From positions 3,264,001-3,328,000 of the forward strand of contig NZ_CP011801.1 in assembly GCF_001273775.1 (NCBI RefSeq): 64,000 nt of DNA. Reading direction: 5' to 3'. The DNA is from Nitrospira moscoviensis. Lineage in GTDB: Bacteria; Nitrospirota; Nitrospiria; Nitrospirales; Nitrospiraceae. Below, in pieces: positions 16,648-25,357 of this stretch; positions within the stretch are counted from its first letter, which is position 1, and each line of letters opens with the position of its first letter. A program made the position numbers and the translations under genes. The notes below the pieces were generated by a model. That model worked only from the letters and a program-made list of their open reading frames with translations, was not told the DNA's origin and did not search any database.

Positions 16648-17499
16648 CTATGAGGAGGTTGCAAGAGGAGCGCGTTGGAGGCGCACGAAGCGTGACAAGG
16701 CCTGTCTCCAATCAGGAAGAACCTGACCCAGAGCTGCCAGGCGGTTATGGCTCAGAACAGAATAGGCCGGCCGTTTCGCCAAGCGGCCGGCCTGGGCGGT
16801 GGTGATCGGCAACACGGGCACCGTGAGTCCCATTTCCTGCACAATGGCTTGGGCGAACTCGTGCCAGGTACAGTCACCGCGATTCGTGACGTGCAAGACG
16901 CCTTCGACATCAAGATCGAGCAACGAGGCGAGGGCGTCCGCAAGGTCGCCCGCATAGGTCGGACAGCCGCGCTGATCGTCGACGACGTTCAATACGGGTT
17001 GTTCCTGAGCCGCCCGCATGATGGATTTCACAAAGTTCTTTCCCTGCATTCCATACAGCCAAGCCGTGCGAACCACCAGGGCTTTTGCGCCGGACGATAA
17101 CACGGCTTGCTCCCCTTGCCGCTTGGTCAACCCGTACTGATTGAGCGGATGGGGCGAGTCCGTTTCCTCGTACGGCGTCCGTTTCGCGCCATCGAACACA
17201 TAATCCGTGGACATGTAGATCAGCCGGGCGCCCGTTCGCGCCGCCGCCTTGGCGACCTGCTCAGTGCCCGTCACATTGACGGCCTTCGCACGGTCCGGTT
17301 CCCGCTCGGCCCCATCCACGTCGGTATAGGCGCCGGCATGGATGATGACGTCGGGCGCTACGTCAACGATCTCAGATTCGCAACGGGGACTCGAAAGATC
17401 GAACGCCGGCAGGTCTTTGAGAATCAACTGATGCTGCGACAGCGCCGATTGGAGCGCCGAACCAAGTTGACCATGGGCGCCGGTGATCAGGATACGCAT
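16648..17499 (-). CDS. rfbD: dTDP-4-dehydrorhamnose reductase
   Basis: The 283-aa SDR protein starts MRILITGAHGQLGSAL (NADPH loop) and has the RmlD catalytic motif with STDYVFDG and the YGLTKRQGE Tyr-x3-Lys. It reduces dTDP-4-keto-L-rhamnose to dTDP-L-rhamnose. It follows rmlB, from which a short GGGGTAA hairpin separates it. No rmlC (3,5-epimerase) was found between these genes or elsewhere in the window, so that step must be encoded elsewhere or the product may differ. Confidence 0.94.
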   Translation of the reverse strand: MRILITGAHGQLGSALQSALSQHQLILKDLPAFDLSSPRCESEIVDVAPDVIIHAGAYTDVDGAEREPDRAKAVNVTGTEQVAKAAARTGARLIYMSTDYVFDGAKRTPYEETDSPHPLNQYGLTKRQGEQAVLSSGAKALVVRTAWLYGMQGKNFVKSIMRAAQEQPVLNVVDDQRGCPTYAGDLADALASLLDLDVEGVLHVTNRGDCTWHEFAQAIVQEMGLTVPVLPITTAQAGRLAKRPAYSVLSHNRLAALGQVLPDWRQALSRFVRLQRAPLATSS

Positions 17500-17506
17500 C
17501 GTCGAA

Positions 17507-17570
17507 TGAGGGCTAGAGGGCTAACGGCATAGCGGGGTAGCGAGGTGCTTACCCCATTACCCCTCTACTC
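17507..17570. repeat. Short GGGGTAA/GGGCTAG hairpin, no gene (family B)
   Basis: GAGGGCTAGAGGGCTAAC-type units at 17507-17540 face TTACCCCATTACCCCTCTAC at 17549-17568. The match is degenerate, about 14 of 20. The rmlB stop codon (17549-17551) is in the second arm and the last RmlB residues are encoded by it. It is the same repeat family as the arms at 18.6 and 19.1 kb. Confidence 0.7.
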
Positions 17571-18574
17571 CCACTGAGCCGCTTGCCGTACTGCGCTTCA
17601 TAATACGCACGGAACTCTCCCGATTTAATGGGGCGCCACCAGGACTCGTGGGTCCGGTACCACTCCACCGTCTCTTTCAGTCCGCGTTCAAATGAAACGG
17701 CCGGCCGCCACCCCAGGCGCTTCAATTTGGCGCAATCGACGGCATAGCGGCGGTCGTGGCCGGGACGGTCTTGGACCAATCGAATAAGGCTTTTGGGCTT
17801 CCCTAGGTAGGCCAACAGCTGTTCGGCCACGTCGATGTTTGCTCGTTCATTACCGCCCCCGATATTGTAAACCTCGCCCGGCTGACCGTGCAGGAAGACA
17901 TGCTCGATGCCCGCGCAATGGTCTTCCACCGCCAGCCAATCGCGGCGCTGGCGCCCATCGCCGTAGAGCGGCAACAATTGGTCGTCGATGGCATTGGTGA
18001 TAAACAGCGGAATGAACTTCTCGGGGTATTGGTTCGGACCATACGTGTTGCTGCCGCGCGTGACCACGACCGGAAATTGGTAGGTCGTCCAGTAACTCAA
18101 GGCCAGCACGTCGCCGCCCGCTTTGCTTGCCGAATAGGGACTGCGCGGAGCGAGTCGGTCGTCCTCCGTCGAGTGGCCGCTCTCGACGCTGCCGTACACC
18201 TCATCCGTACTGACTTGAAGAAACCGGCTCACGCCGGCCTTGCGGGCTTCTTCGAGCAGGACACCCGTGCCCACGACGTCGGTCTTTGCGAAGGCGCCGG
18301 GGTCGAGAATCGAGCGATCGACGTGCGTTTCGGCGGCGCAATTGATGACGCCGTCCTGGGCATGCTCCTTGAGCAGCGACGCGACGAGGTTCTGGTCACA
18401 GATGTCGCCGTGCGCGAAAACATAGTGCGGATGACTTTTGACATCTTCGAGATTGGCCAAATTGCCGGAGTACTTCAACGCGTCGAGGTTGACGACAAAA
18501 TGGCCATTACGAAGCAACCGCCGGACGAGGTGAGATCCGATGAAACCGGCTCCGCCGGTTACGAGGATTCGCAT
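17549..18574 (-). CDS. rfbB: dTDP-glucose 4,6-dehydratase
   Basis: The 341-aa extended SDR has RILVTGGAGFIGSHLV at the start and the RmlB active site with STDEVYGSV and YSASKAGGD, followed by TRGSNTYGPNQYPEKFIPL. It converts dTDP-glucose to dTDP-4-keto-6-deoxyglucose. The start codon sits at the loop of a perfect 11-bp hairpin (18562-18586) whose 5' side lies next to repeat arm B, which could reduce initiation. The C-terminal residues (RGVMG) come from a GGGGTAA hairpin. It lies downstream of rmlA and the four-helix-bundle gene. Confidence 0.96.
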   Translation of the reverse strand: MRILVTGGAGFIGSHLVRRLLRNGHFVVNLDALKYSGNLANLEDVKSHPHYVFAHGDICDQNLVASLLKEHAQDGVINCAAETHVDRSILDPGAFAKTDVVGTGVLLEEARKAGVSRFLQVSTDEVYGSVESGHSTEDDRLAPRSPYSASKAGGDVLALSYWTTYQFPVVVTRGSNTYGPNQYPEKFIPLFITNAIDDQLLPLYGDGRQRRDWLAVEDHCAGIEHVFLHGQPGEVYNIGGGNERANIDVAEQLLAYLGKPKSLIRLVQDRPGHDRRYAVDCAKLKRLGWRPAVSFERGLKETVEWYRTHESWWRPIKSGEFRAYYEAQYGKRLSGSRGVMG

Positions 18575-18586
18575 CGCGAATCCTCG
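18562..18586 (-). promoter_or_regulatory. Perfect 11-bp hairpin enclosing the rfbB start codon
   Basis: CGAGGATTCGC and GCGAATCCTCG flank a 3-nt loop. On the mRNA the 3' side of the stem is rfbB codons 1-4, and the AUG starts in the loop. The 5' side is therefore an inverted copy of the first rfbB codons, placed between repeat arm B and the gene. It may limit translation or mark how the arm was inserted; both are inferences. Confidence 0.55.
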
Positions 18587-18622
18587 GGGGTAACGGGGTA
18601 AGGGGGTAACGGGGTAACAGAA
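18585..18622. repeat. Left inverted arm B (GGGGTAAC-type short repeats)
   Basis: Four 8-nt units (GGGTAACG, GGGTAAGG, GGGTAACG, GGGTAACA) lie between the four-helix-bundle gene and rfbB. They are mirrored by the arm at 19061-19097. Confidence 0.87.
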
Positions 18623-18625
18623 GTA

Positions 18626-18991
18626 TTATGCATGTTTGTCTTTGGCCTTTAGTGACCTTAAGAATGCATTCAGCATCCTGCTGATTCTTTCCGTTTTTGC
18701 TTCGAACTGCTCATAGTCCAACGATTGCATATACTCCAGATCCCTGGCCAACAAGCCATGGTATCGAGTCTCTTCAAGACTCGCTCTCGCGGTAGTCAGG
18801 AACTGGATGTATTCCTTCCTTGAATGCCGGGCATTTCCTTCAACGATGTTTGCGGGAACAGAACAAGCTGCTCTACAGAATTGATCGGTGAGCCGAAACT
18901 TTTCGTACTCGGGGAAAGACCGCGTGAGCTTATAGACCTCCAGCACCATTTCATGTGACAGCTTCCAGACCTCGAGGTCCTTCCAATGCAT
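18626..18991 (-). CDS. Four-helix-bundle protein, S23/IVP-like (copy B)
   Basis: The 121-aa protein shows KDLEVWKLSHEMVLEVYKLT at the start, RAACSVPANIVEGNARHS in the middle and QFLTTARASLEETRYHGLLARDL after it, the same pattern as the copies at 5569 and 49005. It is the most divergent of the three (VPANIVEG rather than VMSNIAEG). Being in the same orientation as the operon, it would be co-transcribed with rmlA and rmlB. Shine-Dalgarno is weak. Function is unknown. Confidence 0.87.
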   Translation of the reverse strand: MHWKDLEVWKLSHEMVLEVYKLTRSFPEYEKFRLTDQFCRAACSVPANIVEGNARHSRKEYIQFLTTARASLEETRYHGLLARDLEYMQSLDYEQFEAKTERISRMLNAFLRSLKAKDKHA

Positions 18992-19033
18992 CCGATTTTC
19001 TTATCCTTATCCTATGCCTCTTCTTTATGCCCT

Positions 19034-19097
19034 GCCCCGCTATCCCGCCTATCCCTCTATCTCTGTTATCCCGTTACCCCCCGTACCCCTTTACCCC
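19034..19097. repeat. Right inverted arm B
   Basis: A run of TATCCC, GTTACCCC and GTACCCC units complements the arm at 18585-18622; the best block is GTTATCCCGTTACCCC at 19065-19080. It begins at the rmlA stop codon and becomes degenerate towards the four-helix-bundle gene. Confidence 0.85.
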
Positions 19098-19822
19098 ATC
19101 CTATTCGCCCCCGTCTGGCTGACGAGCTGGTTGGCCAGGTAGAGCGACTCGATCGTGCCCGCGTCGGTCCACCAGCCTTCAAGCACGTCCCACGTCAGCG
19201 TCCCGGCTTGGATATAGGCGTTGTTGACGTCGGTAATTTCGAGCTCCCCGCGCGCCGACGGCTTCAACGTGCGGATGAAGTCGAACACCTGGGCGTCGTA
19301 AAAATAGATCCCGGTCACGGCATACGGCGACTGAGGGTCGGCCGGCTTTTCTTCGATCTTCAGCACGCGATCACCCTGCAGCACCGGCACCCCGAACCGC
19401 TGCGGATCTTTGACTTCCTTCAACAAAATTTTCGCGCCGGCTCTTTGCTTGATGAACTGCTGCGCCGCCTTCGCGACGTTGCCTTGGATGATGTTGTCGC
19501 CCAGGATCACGCAGATGGAATCCCCGTCCGCAAAGTGCTCGGCCAGACGCAGCGCGTCGGCGATCCCGCCCTCGCCTTCCTGATAGGTATAGTCCAGATG
19601 TTTGAGGCCGAACTCCTTCCCGTTTCCCAGCAAGCGGAGAAAATCGCCCGCGTTGTTCCCGCCCGTCACCAGCATGATCTCCGTCACTCCGGCGTTCACC
19701 AACGCCTGGATCGGATAAAAGATCATCGGCTTGTTGTAGACCGGCAGCAGATGCTTGTTCGTGACTTTGGTGAGCGGCAACAGCCGCGTGCCCAACCCAC
19801 CCGCCAGGACGACGCCTTTCAT
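19091..19822 (-). CDS. rfbA: Glucose-1-phosphate thymidylyltransferase (short RmlA type)
   Basis: The 243-aa protein begins MKGVVLAGGLGTRLLPLT, the sugar nucleotidyltransferase signature, followed by NKHLLPVYNKPMIFYPI. Further motifs are VILGDNIIQG near residue 103 and KIEEKPADPQSPYAVTGIYFYD near 155. It activates glucose-1-P to dTDP-glucose. It is about 50 residues shorter than the enterobacterial enzyme, lacking the C-terminal allosteric extension, as in other short-form members. The last residues (MG) and the stop are encoded by repeat arm B. Confidence 0.93.
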   Translation of the reverse strand: MKGVVLAGGLGTRLLPLTKVTNKHLLPVYNKPMIFYPIQALVNAGVTEIMLVTGGNNAGDFLRLLGNGKEFGLKHLDYTYQEGEGGIADALRLAEHFADGDSICVILGDNIIQGNVAKAAQQFIKQRAGAKILLKEVKDPQRFGVPVLQGDRVLKIEEKPADPQSPYAVTGIYFYDAQVFDFIRTLKPSARGELEITDVNNAYIQAGTLTWDVLEGWWTDAGTIESLYLANQLVSQTGANRMG

Positions 19823-19891
19823 GTTCGATACCCCCTGCTGTGCATCATTGGTATCGGTTGCTCTACTTTAGGACTGTAGCCCAGGAGTTGG

Positions 19892-21793
19892 TCAAGATAC
19901 GCGCTGGGGTAATGAGGGTTGAAACGTCGGCACGAATCGTTTGAGGTCCTGCAACAGTTCCTCTTCGTCCATCCCCGAAAGTCTGCGGTGTAGCTCACCG
20001 ATCCACTGTTCGAGATCGTCCGCTTGCAGAGGGGCCCCGACGGCGCGATTCACTTTCGCATGTGCCGTCGGCTGCGCCTGCTCGCTCTCCTCAAACAACT
20101 CTTCGTAGAGCTTCTCCCCGGCCCGCAGACCGGTGTAGATGATGTTCACGTCCTTGCCGGGCACCAGTCCAGATAACACAATCATGTTTCGAGCCAGGTC
20201 CGCGATGCGGATTTGTTCGCCCATATCCAAGACGAAGACCTCGCCGCCCTGTCCAAGCACGCTGGCCTGCAGGACCAGTTGGACGGCCTCCGGTATCGTC
20301 ATGAAGAAACGCCTGATGTCGGGATGGGTCACGGTCACCGGCCCGCCTTTGCGGATCTGTTCGGCAAAGAGCGGCACCACACTGCCGTTGCTCCCCAGGA
20401 CGTTGCCGAATCGGACGACGGTGAATTTCGTCAATCCTTGCCGGCCCAGCCCCCGAATCACGTGCTCGGCAATCCGCTTGGTCGCGCCCATGACGCTCGA
20501 CGGATTGACGGCTTTGTCCGTGGAGATCAAGACGAAGCGATCGACTCCGGCCGCCACCGCCGCTTCGGCCACCACCCGCGTGCCCAGGACATTGTTTCGG
20601 ACGGCCTCCTTCGGATTCAACTCCATGAGAGGCACGTGTTTATGGGCGGCCGCATGGAAGACGATGTCCGGGCTGGTCTGCTTGAAGACTTCCTCGACCC
20701 GCTCCGGCATCGTGACATCTCCGATCACCGGCAGCACGCCCACGTGAGGAAACGCCGCCCGCAATTCCAACAACAACGTGTGCAACGCGTTCTCATAGCG
20801 CTCGAACAAGACCAACGACGCGGGTTTATATTGCGCAATCTGGCGGCACAGCTCAGAGCCGATGGAGCCTCCGGCCCCCGTCACCAAAGCCGTTTTTCCC
20901 TCCAACAACGGATGCAACTCTTGCCGGTCGATCCGGATCGGCTCACGCTGCAGCAGGTCTTCCAGACTCATCGGGCGGATCCGAGCCAGCGACGCGGGGT
21001 CGTCCAGCAACTCCTTCACGTTGGGAAGGACTTTGATCGGCACCCCGCACCCCTCCGACGCGGCCAAAATCTTCTGCTTGAGACTCGTCGTCGCGGATGG
21101 GATGGCCACGATCACCTCGTCGGCCTGGCATCGCCTCGCCAGGGCGGCGATCTCACTCACCGTTCCGATCACCGGCACGCCGTGGATTTTCGCTCGCCGC
21201 TTCACCGGGTCGTCATCGACAAAGCCGACCGGACGATAGTGGTAGCGGTTGTCCGTCAGCATGTCGCGAACGAGCAGCTCCCCCGCATTGCCGGCTCCGA
21301 CGATCAGCACGCGCCGAGCATTGGAACCCGCAATCCGAATCCATTCCCGGAACCAACGAACAGCCAGCCTGATGCCGGCAAGGTACAACCCGCTGAGGAG
21401 GCCGGTAAGAATGATGATGGACCGTGGATACTGAGTCCACCCGAGGAGGCCGTGCAGCACGAGGTATACGACCGCGACGCCCGCGACGGACGCCCACAAA
21501 ATCCTGCCGAGATCGTGCAAGCCGACATAGCGCCACAACCCTCGCTGGATGCCGAAGACCCACAGGGAGGAGCCGAACACCAACAGGACTATGGGGAGGG
21601 ATTTCACACCGATCGCGGCGTATTCGGAAGGGACCGCTCCATCGAACCGCAACGCGAACGCCGTCGCGTTGGCCAACGCGATCAACAACCACTGCACGCC
21701 GAAGACCAACCACGCGCGGTAGGCGAGCAGCACGTTGCCGTACCGTCCACCGACAGTCTGGAATAGCCTGACTGCAAGTACTCTCAGCGTCAT
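19892..21793 (-). CDS. WbpM/CapD-type UDP-GlcNAc 4,6-dehydratase, membrane-anchored
   Basis: The 633-aa protein has four N-terminal membrane segments (about residues 25-125), a first Rossmann region with VLIVGAGNAGELLVRD, and a large SDR domain beginning at TALVTGAGGSIGSELCRQI (about 302). VFHAAAHKHVPLMELNP and ISTDKAVNPSSVMGATKR follow, the dehydratase active-site region of this family. It removes water from UDP-GlcNAc as the first step to FucNAc or QuiNAc type sugars. Its start overlaps the ligase stop by 4 bp (ATGA), so translation is coupled. WbpM pairs with the WbpL-like transferase and WbjF-like reductase nearby. Confidence 0.94.
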   Translation of the reverse strand: MTLRVLAVRLFQTVGGRYGNVLLAYRAWLVFGVQWLLIALANATAFALRFDGAVPSEYAAIGVKSLPIVLLVFGSSLWVFGIQRGLWRYVGLHDLGRILWASVAGVAVVYLVLHGLLGWTQYPRSIIILTGLLSGLYLAGIRLAVRWFREWIRIAGSNARRVLIVGAGNAGELLVRDMLTDNRYHYRPVGFVDDDPVKRRAKIHGVPVIGTVSEIAALARRCQADEVIVAIPSATTSLKQKILAASEGCGVPIKVLPNVKELLDDPASLARIRPMSLEDLLQREPIRIDRQELHPLLEGKTALVTGAGGSIGSELCRQIAQYKPASLVLFERYENALHTLLLELRAAFPHVGVLPVIGDVTMPERVEEVFKQTSPDIVFHAAAHKHVPLMELNPKEAVRNNVLGTRVVAEAAVAAGVDRFVLISTDKAVNPSSVMGATKRIAEHVIRGLGRQGLTKFTVVRFGNVLGSNGSVVPLFAEQIRKGGPVTVTHPDIRRFFMTIPEAVQLVLQASVLGQGGEVFVLDMGEQIRIADLARNMIVLSGLVPGKDVNIIYTGLRAGEKLYEELFEESEQAQPTAHAKVNRAVGAPLQADDLEQWIGELHRRLSGMDEEELLQDLKRFVPTFQPSLPQRVS

Positions 21794-23067
21794 ATCAGTT
21801 CATTCGCGGTGGCCGGCTGTTTCGGCACATACAGCATGCCGACTGCCAGTAGAACCCAGAACAAGACCGCCAGCGTCCCCACGAGCATGAGATCGAACTG
21901 AAATCGGATCAATCCTCCGATGACAGCGACAAAAATAGCCGCTGCCATACCATAGGAATGCTGATCCGAGCTTCCTTGTACCCCAATCCATAAAGTTTTG
22001 ACAGCACGAACCATCAACCAGACAAACAGCAACGCTCCGGGGATTCCCACGTGGAGCGCATGGTAGAGGACAATATTGTGAGCCCCGGCATTTTTCACTC
22101 GAACGTGTCCCGGCTCAACTTCTTCCGGTTCCTGGCCGTACACGAGCAAGAAATTATCCTTTCCGTAGCCGATGCCGACCACCGGATGCTTCTGAATCTC
22201 ACCCAGCATGAATTTCCAAATGTCGAACCGGTGAATGATCGAACCCACATTTTTATTCATGGGAATTGTGCCGCCATTCGTGCCCGGCAACGTCACATTC
22301 GACAGGCTCACGAGCCAGAGGGCCCCCATCAGAACAAGGGCGGAGACTGTCGCGAACACCACGTGCTTCCACCGGCGGAACAGCCATGCCATCAGAACCA
22401 ATTCGGCGGACAAGGCCACGGCCCCGGCGCGCGATCGGACGAGGACTAAACAGATGATGGCGCTCGCAGCGACACCCCCCGCCACCCAACGCATCCAGGG
22501 TCGTTCGCCGGCAGAGGAAGCCCCGACACAGAGCGGGATGAGCAGGACGAGATAGGTCGTCAGCCACACTTCCGCCGGCAAGAAGGATCTCATGGCTTGC
22601 TGGTTTGCCGGATCGAACTGGCTGATCCCGTAGATCGAAATCAGGCCGGTCGTGCCTACCATAAGATAGAGAAGGTTCCGGCGGCCGGCTGCATCGCGAA
22701 GGAAATACAGCACGGCATAAAAGATCACAATGCCCTGGAGGAGTTTGCCGAATTCTTTCAGGCTATAGGCTGGAAATTGCGCGAAGGGGATGCTCAACGC
22801 GATCCAGGAAACATAGGCCAACAGCGGAATGTCCAACGCGGTCGGTTTCCAGAACAACCGTTTGTGAACCAGCGACCAGCCTACGAGCAGCGCGAGGAGC
22901 AGAATAAAGGCGTGTCGTTCGACAAACAGCAAGGGGCGAAACGGCAGCGACGCCACATAGATCCAGAGAAGCGCGCGAACGGCCGCAGTCACATACCGGG
23001 AAGCGGCGCCCGTGAACTGGCCTGATACGGGAGTCGCATCGACGGAGGCGCTGCCGAGCACGTTCAT
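21790..23067 (-). CDS. O-antigen ligase/polymerase family membrane protein (Wzy_C)
   Basis: From the ATG at 23067 the product is 425 aa with about ten to twelve hydrophobic segments. A large extracytoplasmic loop near residues 270-340 contains HRFDIWKFMLGEIQKHPVVGIGYGKDNF and AHNIVLYHALHVGIPGALLF, the Wzy_C signature with its conserved HN and Arg. Such proteins either polymerise O-units or ligate them to lipid A-core; sequence alone does not tell which. It overlaps capD and the WecA-like gene by 4 bp each. The frame is open 100 codons upstream but that part lies inside the neighbouring gene. Confidence 0.88.
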   Translation of the reverse strand: MNVLGSASVDATPVSGQFTGAASRYVTAAVRALLWIYVASLPFRPLLFVERHAFILLLALLVGWSLVHKRLFWKPTALDIPLLAYVSWIALSIPFAQFPAYSLKEFGKLLQGIVIFYAVLYFLRDAAGRRNLLYLMVGTTGLISIYGISQFDPANQQAMRSFLPAEVWLTTYLVLLIPLCVGASSAGERPWMRWVAGGVAASAIICLVLVRSRAGAVALSAELVLMAWLFRRWKHVVFATVSALVLMGALWLVSLSNVTLPGTNGGTIPMNKNVGSIIHRFDIWKFMLGEIQKHPVVGIGYGKDNFLLVYGQEPEEVEPGHVRVKNAGAHNIVLYHALHVGIPGALLFVWLMVRAVKTLWIGVQGSSDQHSYGMAAAIFVAVIGGLIRFQFDLMLVGTLAVLFWVLLAVGMLYVPKQPATANELI

Positions 23068-24110
23068 GATCGGACTCTTCGCTCCACCAACTGGACGCCG
23101 ACGATAACGCCGCCATAGACGGCAGCGACCGCCAACAGGACGCCGGCCTGCTGCCATTCCGTTCCCCCGTGATACAAAACGGCCAAGGCGCCGCACAGCA
23201 ACATGAGTCCGTATTCGACCAAGACCGTTCGCCGGTGGCCCCATCCCGCGAGCACCAATCGCTGGTAATAATGGGTGCGATGGGCTTCCCAAATGCGCTC
23301 CCCTTTCCACGTGCGCCGGATCAACGTCATCGTTGCATCGACGACAAAGGGAGAGAAGAGCACCAAGGGAACCCACAGATCGAAGCTTCGCTCCCGCATA
23401 CCGAGCACAGCGAGGGAGCCGCTCAAGAAGCCGATGGGCACGCTGCCCACATCGCCCATAAAGATCCGCGCCGGTGGGAAGTTATGGAAAAGAAAGCCCG
23501 CCGCCCCGGCGGACAACACCGACGCCGTGACGAAAATGAACGGATTCCCGGACTGCCAACCGAAATAGGCGAGCACGGCGAAGCCCAGCATCGTCATGCC
23601 GCCCGCGAACCCGTCCATTCCGTCCATGAAGTTGTACAAGTCCGTCATCCACACTAGAAACAGGACGGTCACGGGCAAGGCCACCCAACCAATTCTGATT
23701 TCTCCGGCAAACGGCACGGAGATGGCTTCCAACACCAGCCCCCCTCCGACAACCACTCCGATCGCTGCGGCGACATGGATACATAACCGCAGAAGCGGCG
23801 GCAGGCCCCATCGATCGTCACAGAAAGAAACGGCCGCCAATACGGCCGTCGCGCCCATGATCCACATATCAACCGACTTCAGCGTGACGACATCGCTTAA
23901 CAGGATGAGTCCAAACCCGACGCCGGCGCTGAGAAGCACCGCCAGACCGCCGGTCCGAGGAGTCGGCCTATCGTGGAGGGACCGTTCATTGGGATGATCG
24001 AGCAGGTGGAGGGCAGACTCTTGGTCGCAGAGGCGCCGCGTCAGCCACCAGGAGAACAAAAACACGATGCAGGGGGCGATAACAATACTCACGATGTGAA
24101 ATGATGGCAC
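23064..24110 (-). CDS. WecA/WbpL-type undecaprenyl-phosphate sugar-1-phosphate transferase
   Basis: The 348-aa protein has about eleven membrane segments. Conserved cytoplasmic motifs are DHPNERSLHDRPTPRTGG (about residue 40), the Mg-binding CDDRWGLPPLLRL (about 98), YNFMDGMDGFAGG (about 162) and FLFHNFPPARIFMGDVGS (about 205). It transfers a HexNAc-1-phosphate (in WbpL, FucNAc or QuiNAc) from UDP to undecaprenyl phosphate and starts the O-unit. Together with the FnlABC genes, UDP-FucNAc is a likely donor. It is the last reading frame before a 235-bp gap upstream. Confidence 0.93.
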   Translation of the reverse strand: MPSFHIVSIVIAPCIVFLFSWWLTRRLCDQESALHLLDHPNERSLHDRPTPRTGGLAVLLSAGVGFGLILLSDVVTLKSVDMWIMGATAVLAAVSFCDDRWGLPPLLRLCIHVAAAIGVVVGGGLVLEAISVPFAGEIRIGWVALPVTVLFLVWMTDLYNFMDGMDGFAGGMTMLGFAVLAYFGWQSGNPFIFVTASVLSAGAAGFLFHNFPPARIFMGDVGSVPIGFLSGSLAVLGMRERSFDLWVPLVLFSPFVVDATMTLIRRTWKGERIWEAHRTHYYQRLVLAGWGHRRTVLVEYGLMLLCGALAVLYHGGTEWQQAGVLLAVAAVYGGVIVGVQLVERRVRS

Positions 24111-24345
24111 GAAGCCGGGACAGCGTTGGAGACCCGATCAGCGACGATGGCGGCGCGCACCTGTGAGTGCGTCACATTGCCGATCCAGCCAGCGCATCCG
24201 GGCCTTTTCGGGTCAATCGAGCGATCGCATTATGTGCAATCCACGTCCGGCTCGTCAATAAACGCAGAACGTTTGCGGATCCGTGAGATCCTCACGACCG
24301 ACCGTCACCATTTCTCACTGGTCCGTCCTCGCCACTGCGCCGCTT
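24111..24345. other. Intergenic gap, no gene seen
   Basis: This 235-bp stretch separates the WbjF-like gene from the WecA-like gene. It is the largest non-coding gap within the 19-30 kb module. I see only a small inverted repeat, GTGAGGATCTCAC on the minus strand around 24280-24292, and no convincing promoter hexamers or terminator. Confidence 0.5.
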
Positions 24346-25353
24346 TCACGCTGAAGCCCTAGGGCGCGAGGTGAAACGGCGGTAAAAGGCAATGAGTTCG
24401 GGCACGGCATCCTCAAACGACAGGGAGGGTCGATATCCCACGTCGTTGGCGAGAGCTTGAGAGCTGTACCAAGCCGGTTCGATCAGCTTCGAAAGACTGG
24501 TGGATGTAAAGGGGAATGGCCGCCTTGTGACCCCCTGAACGATATCGCCTCCGATAGCACCCATCTTCAGCAGCGACAGCGGGACGCGCCGAGCAGGAAC
24601 CGGTTTTCCAAGCCCCGCACACAGCTGTTCATAGATCGTTGTGACGTTGTACGGCTTTGCATCCGTGACGATGTAGCAATCCTTGAGCGGTTTGTCGGAT
24701 TGAAGCAACTGCACCACCGCCTGCGTAAAGTTGTCGACATGCAGCATGCTGCGCACGGTCGAGAGCCGGGGGAGCGGCGGAAAGCGCCCGCGATCAATGG
24801 CCTCGATCATCCTGAACAAATTGCCCTTCTCGGTGGGGCCATACACCATCGGCAAACGAAGAGACACGCCTGAGAATCTATATCGTCCCGCATATTCCCG
24901 GACCAACTGCTCAGCAGCCCATTTGGATTTCGCATACGCCGACTGAGGAGCCGGCGCTTGCGACTCATCGACGCACCCGTCCGTCGTCTCCCCGAATACC
25001 TTGACGCTGCTGGCAAAGATAAACCGCCGAACCCCGGCCGCAGCCGCGGCATCCAGCGAATACCTAGTTCCCTCAACATTGATAGATTCGTATTCACCGT
25101 CATTCCCGGATCTCTCATCAACCGCATGCGCCTTCCCGGCGAGATGGACGACTGCCTCACATCCCTCGACCGCGCGCTTGGCTGCCAGGGGATCGCGAAG
25201 GTCGCCGCAAATGACTTCGCAGCCAATGTCTTCACGATAGGACAGGGCAGAATGACAATATACTCGGACTGTATAGCCGTTATGAGTTATCGCTGGAACG
25301 AGATTCCTTCCGATGAAACCGGCCGCACCCGTAACCAAAATTCGTCCGGCCAC
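24346..25353 (-). CDS. WbjF/WbpV-like SDR (UDP-4-keto-6-deoxy-HexNAc reductase or epimerase)
   Basis: The 335-aa extended SDR starts GRILVTGAAGFIGRNLV, has HLAGKAHAVDE (about residue 70), the Ser in FASSVKVFGE and the YAKSKWAAE Tyr-x3-Lys. The HLAGKAHV-like motif is shared with WbpV, WbjF and WbnF proteins beside WbpL-type transferases, where a C4 reductase of a UDP-4-keto sugar has been assigned or proposed. It lies 4 bp downstream of fnlC. Exact substrate unknown; UDP-QuiNAc or UDP-FucNAc synthesis are the candidates. Confidence 0.8.
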   Translation of the reverse strand: MAGRILVTGAAGFIGRNLVPAITHNGYTVRVYCHSALSYREDIGCEVICGDLRDPLAAKRAVEGCEAVVHLAGKAHAVDERSGNDGEYESINVEGTRYSLDAAAAAGVRRFIFASSVKVFGETTDGCVDESQAPAPQSAYAKSKWAAEQLVREYAGRYRFSGVSLRLPMVYGPTEKGNLFRMIEAIDRGRFPPLPRLSTVRSMLHVDNFTQAVVQLLQSDKPLKDCYIVTDAKPYNVTTIYEQLCAGLGKPVPARRVPLSLLKMGAIGGDIVQGVTRRPFPFTSTSLSKLIEPAWYSSQALANDVGYRPSLSFEDAVPELIAFYRRFTSRPRASA

Positions 25354-25357
25354 GTTC

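Larger units (their letters stand above)
18585..19097. mobile_element. Candidate element B: four-helix-bundle gene between inverted short-repeat arms
   Basis: Arm 18585-18622, gene 18626-18991 and arm 19034-19097 together separate rmlA from rmlB. The rmlA stop codon (19091-19093) is inside the outer arm. The plan is the same as at 5.5 and 49 kb but the repeat unit differs. No transposase motif is present; mobility is inferred. Confidence 0.45.

Noticed and set aside
19827..19858. CGATACC...GGTATCG inverted repeat upstream of rfbA
   Set aside because: Only a 7-bp stem with a long loop; could be chance.
20213..21766. Long plus-strand open frame opposite the WbpM-type gene
   Set aside because: Antisense shadow; the minus strand encodes a full WbpM-family protein.
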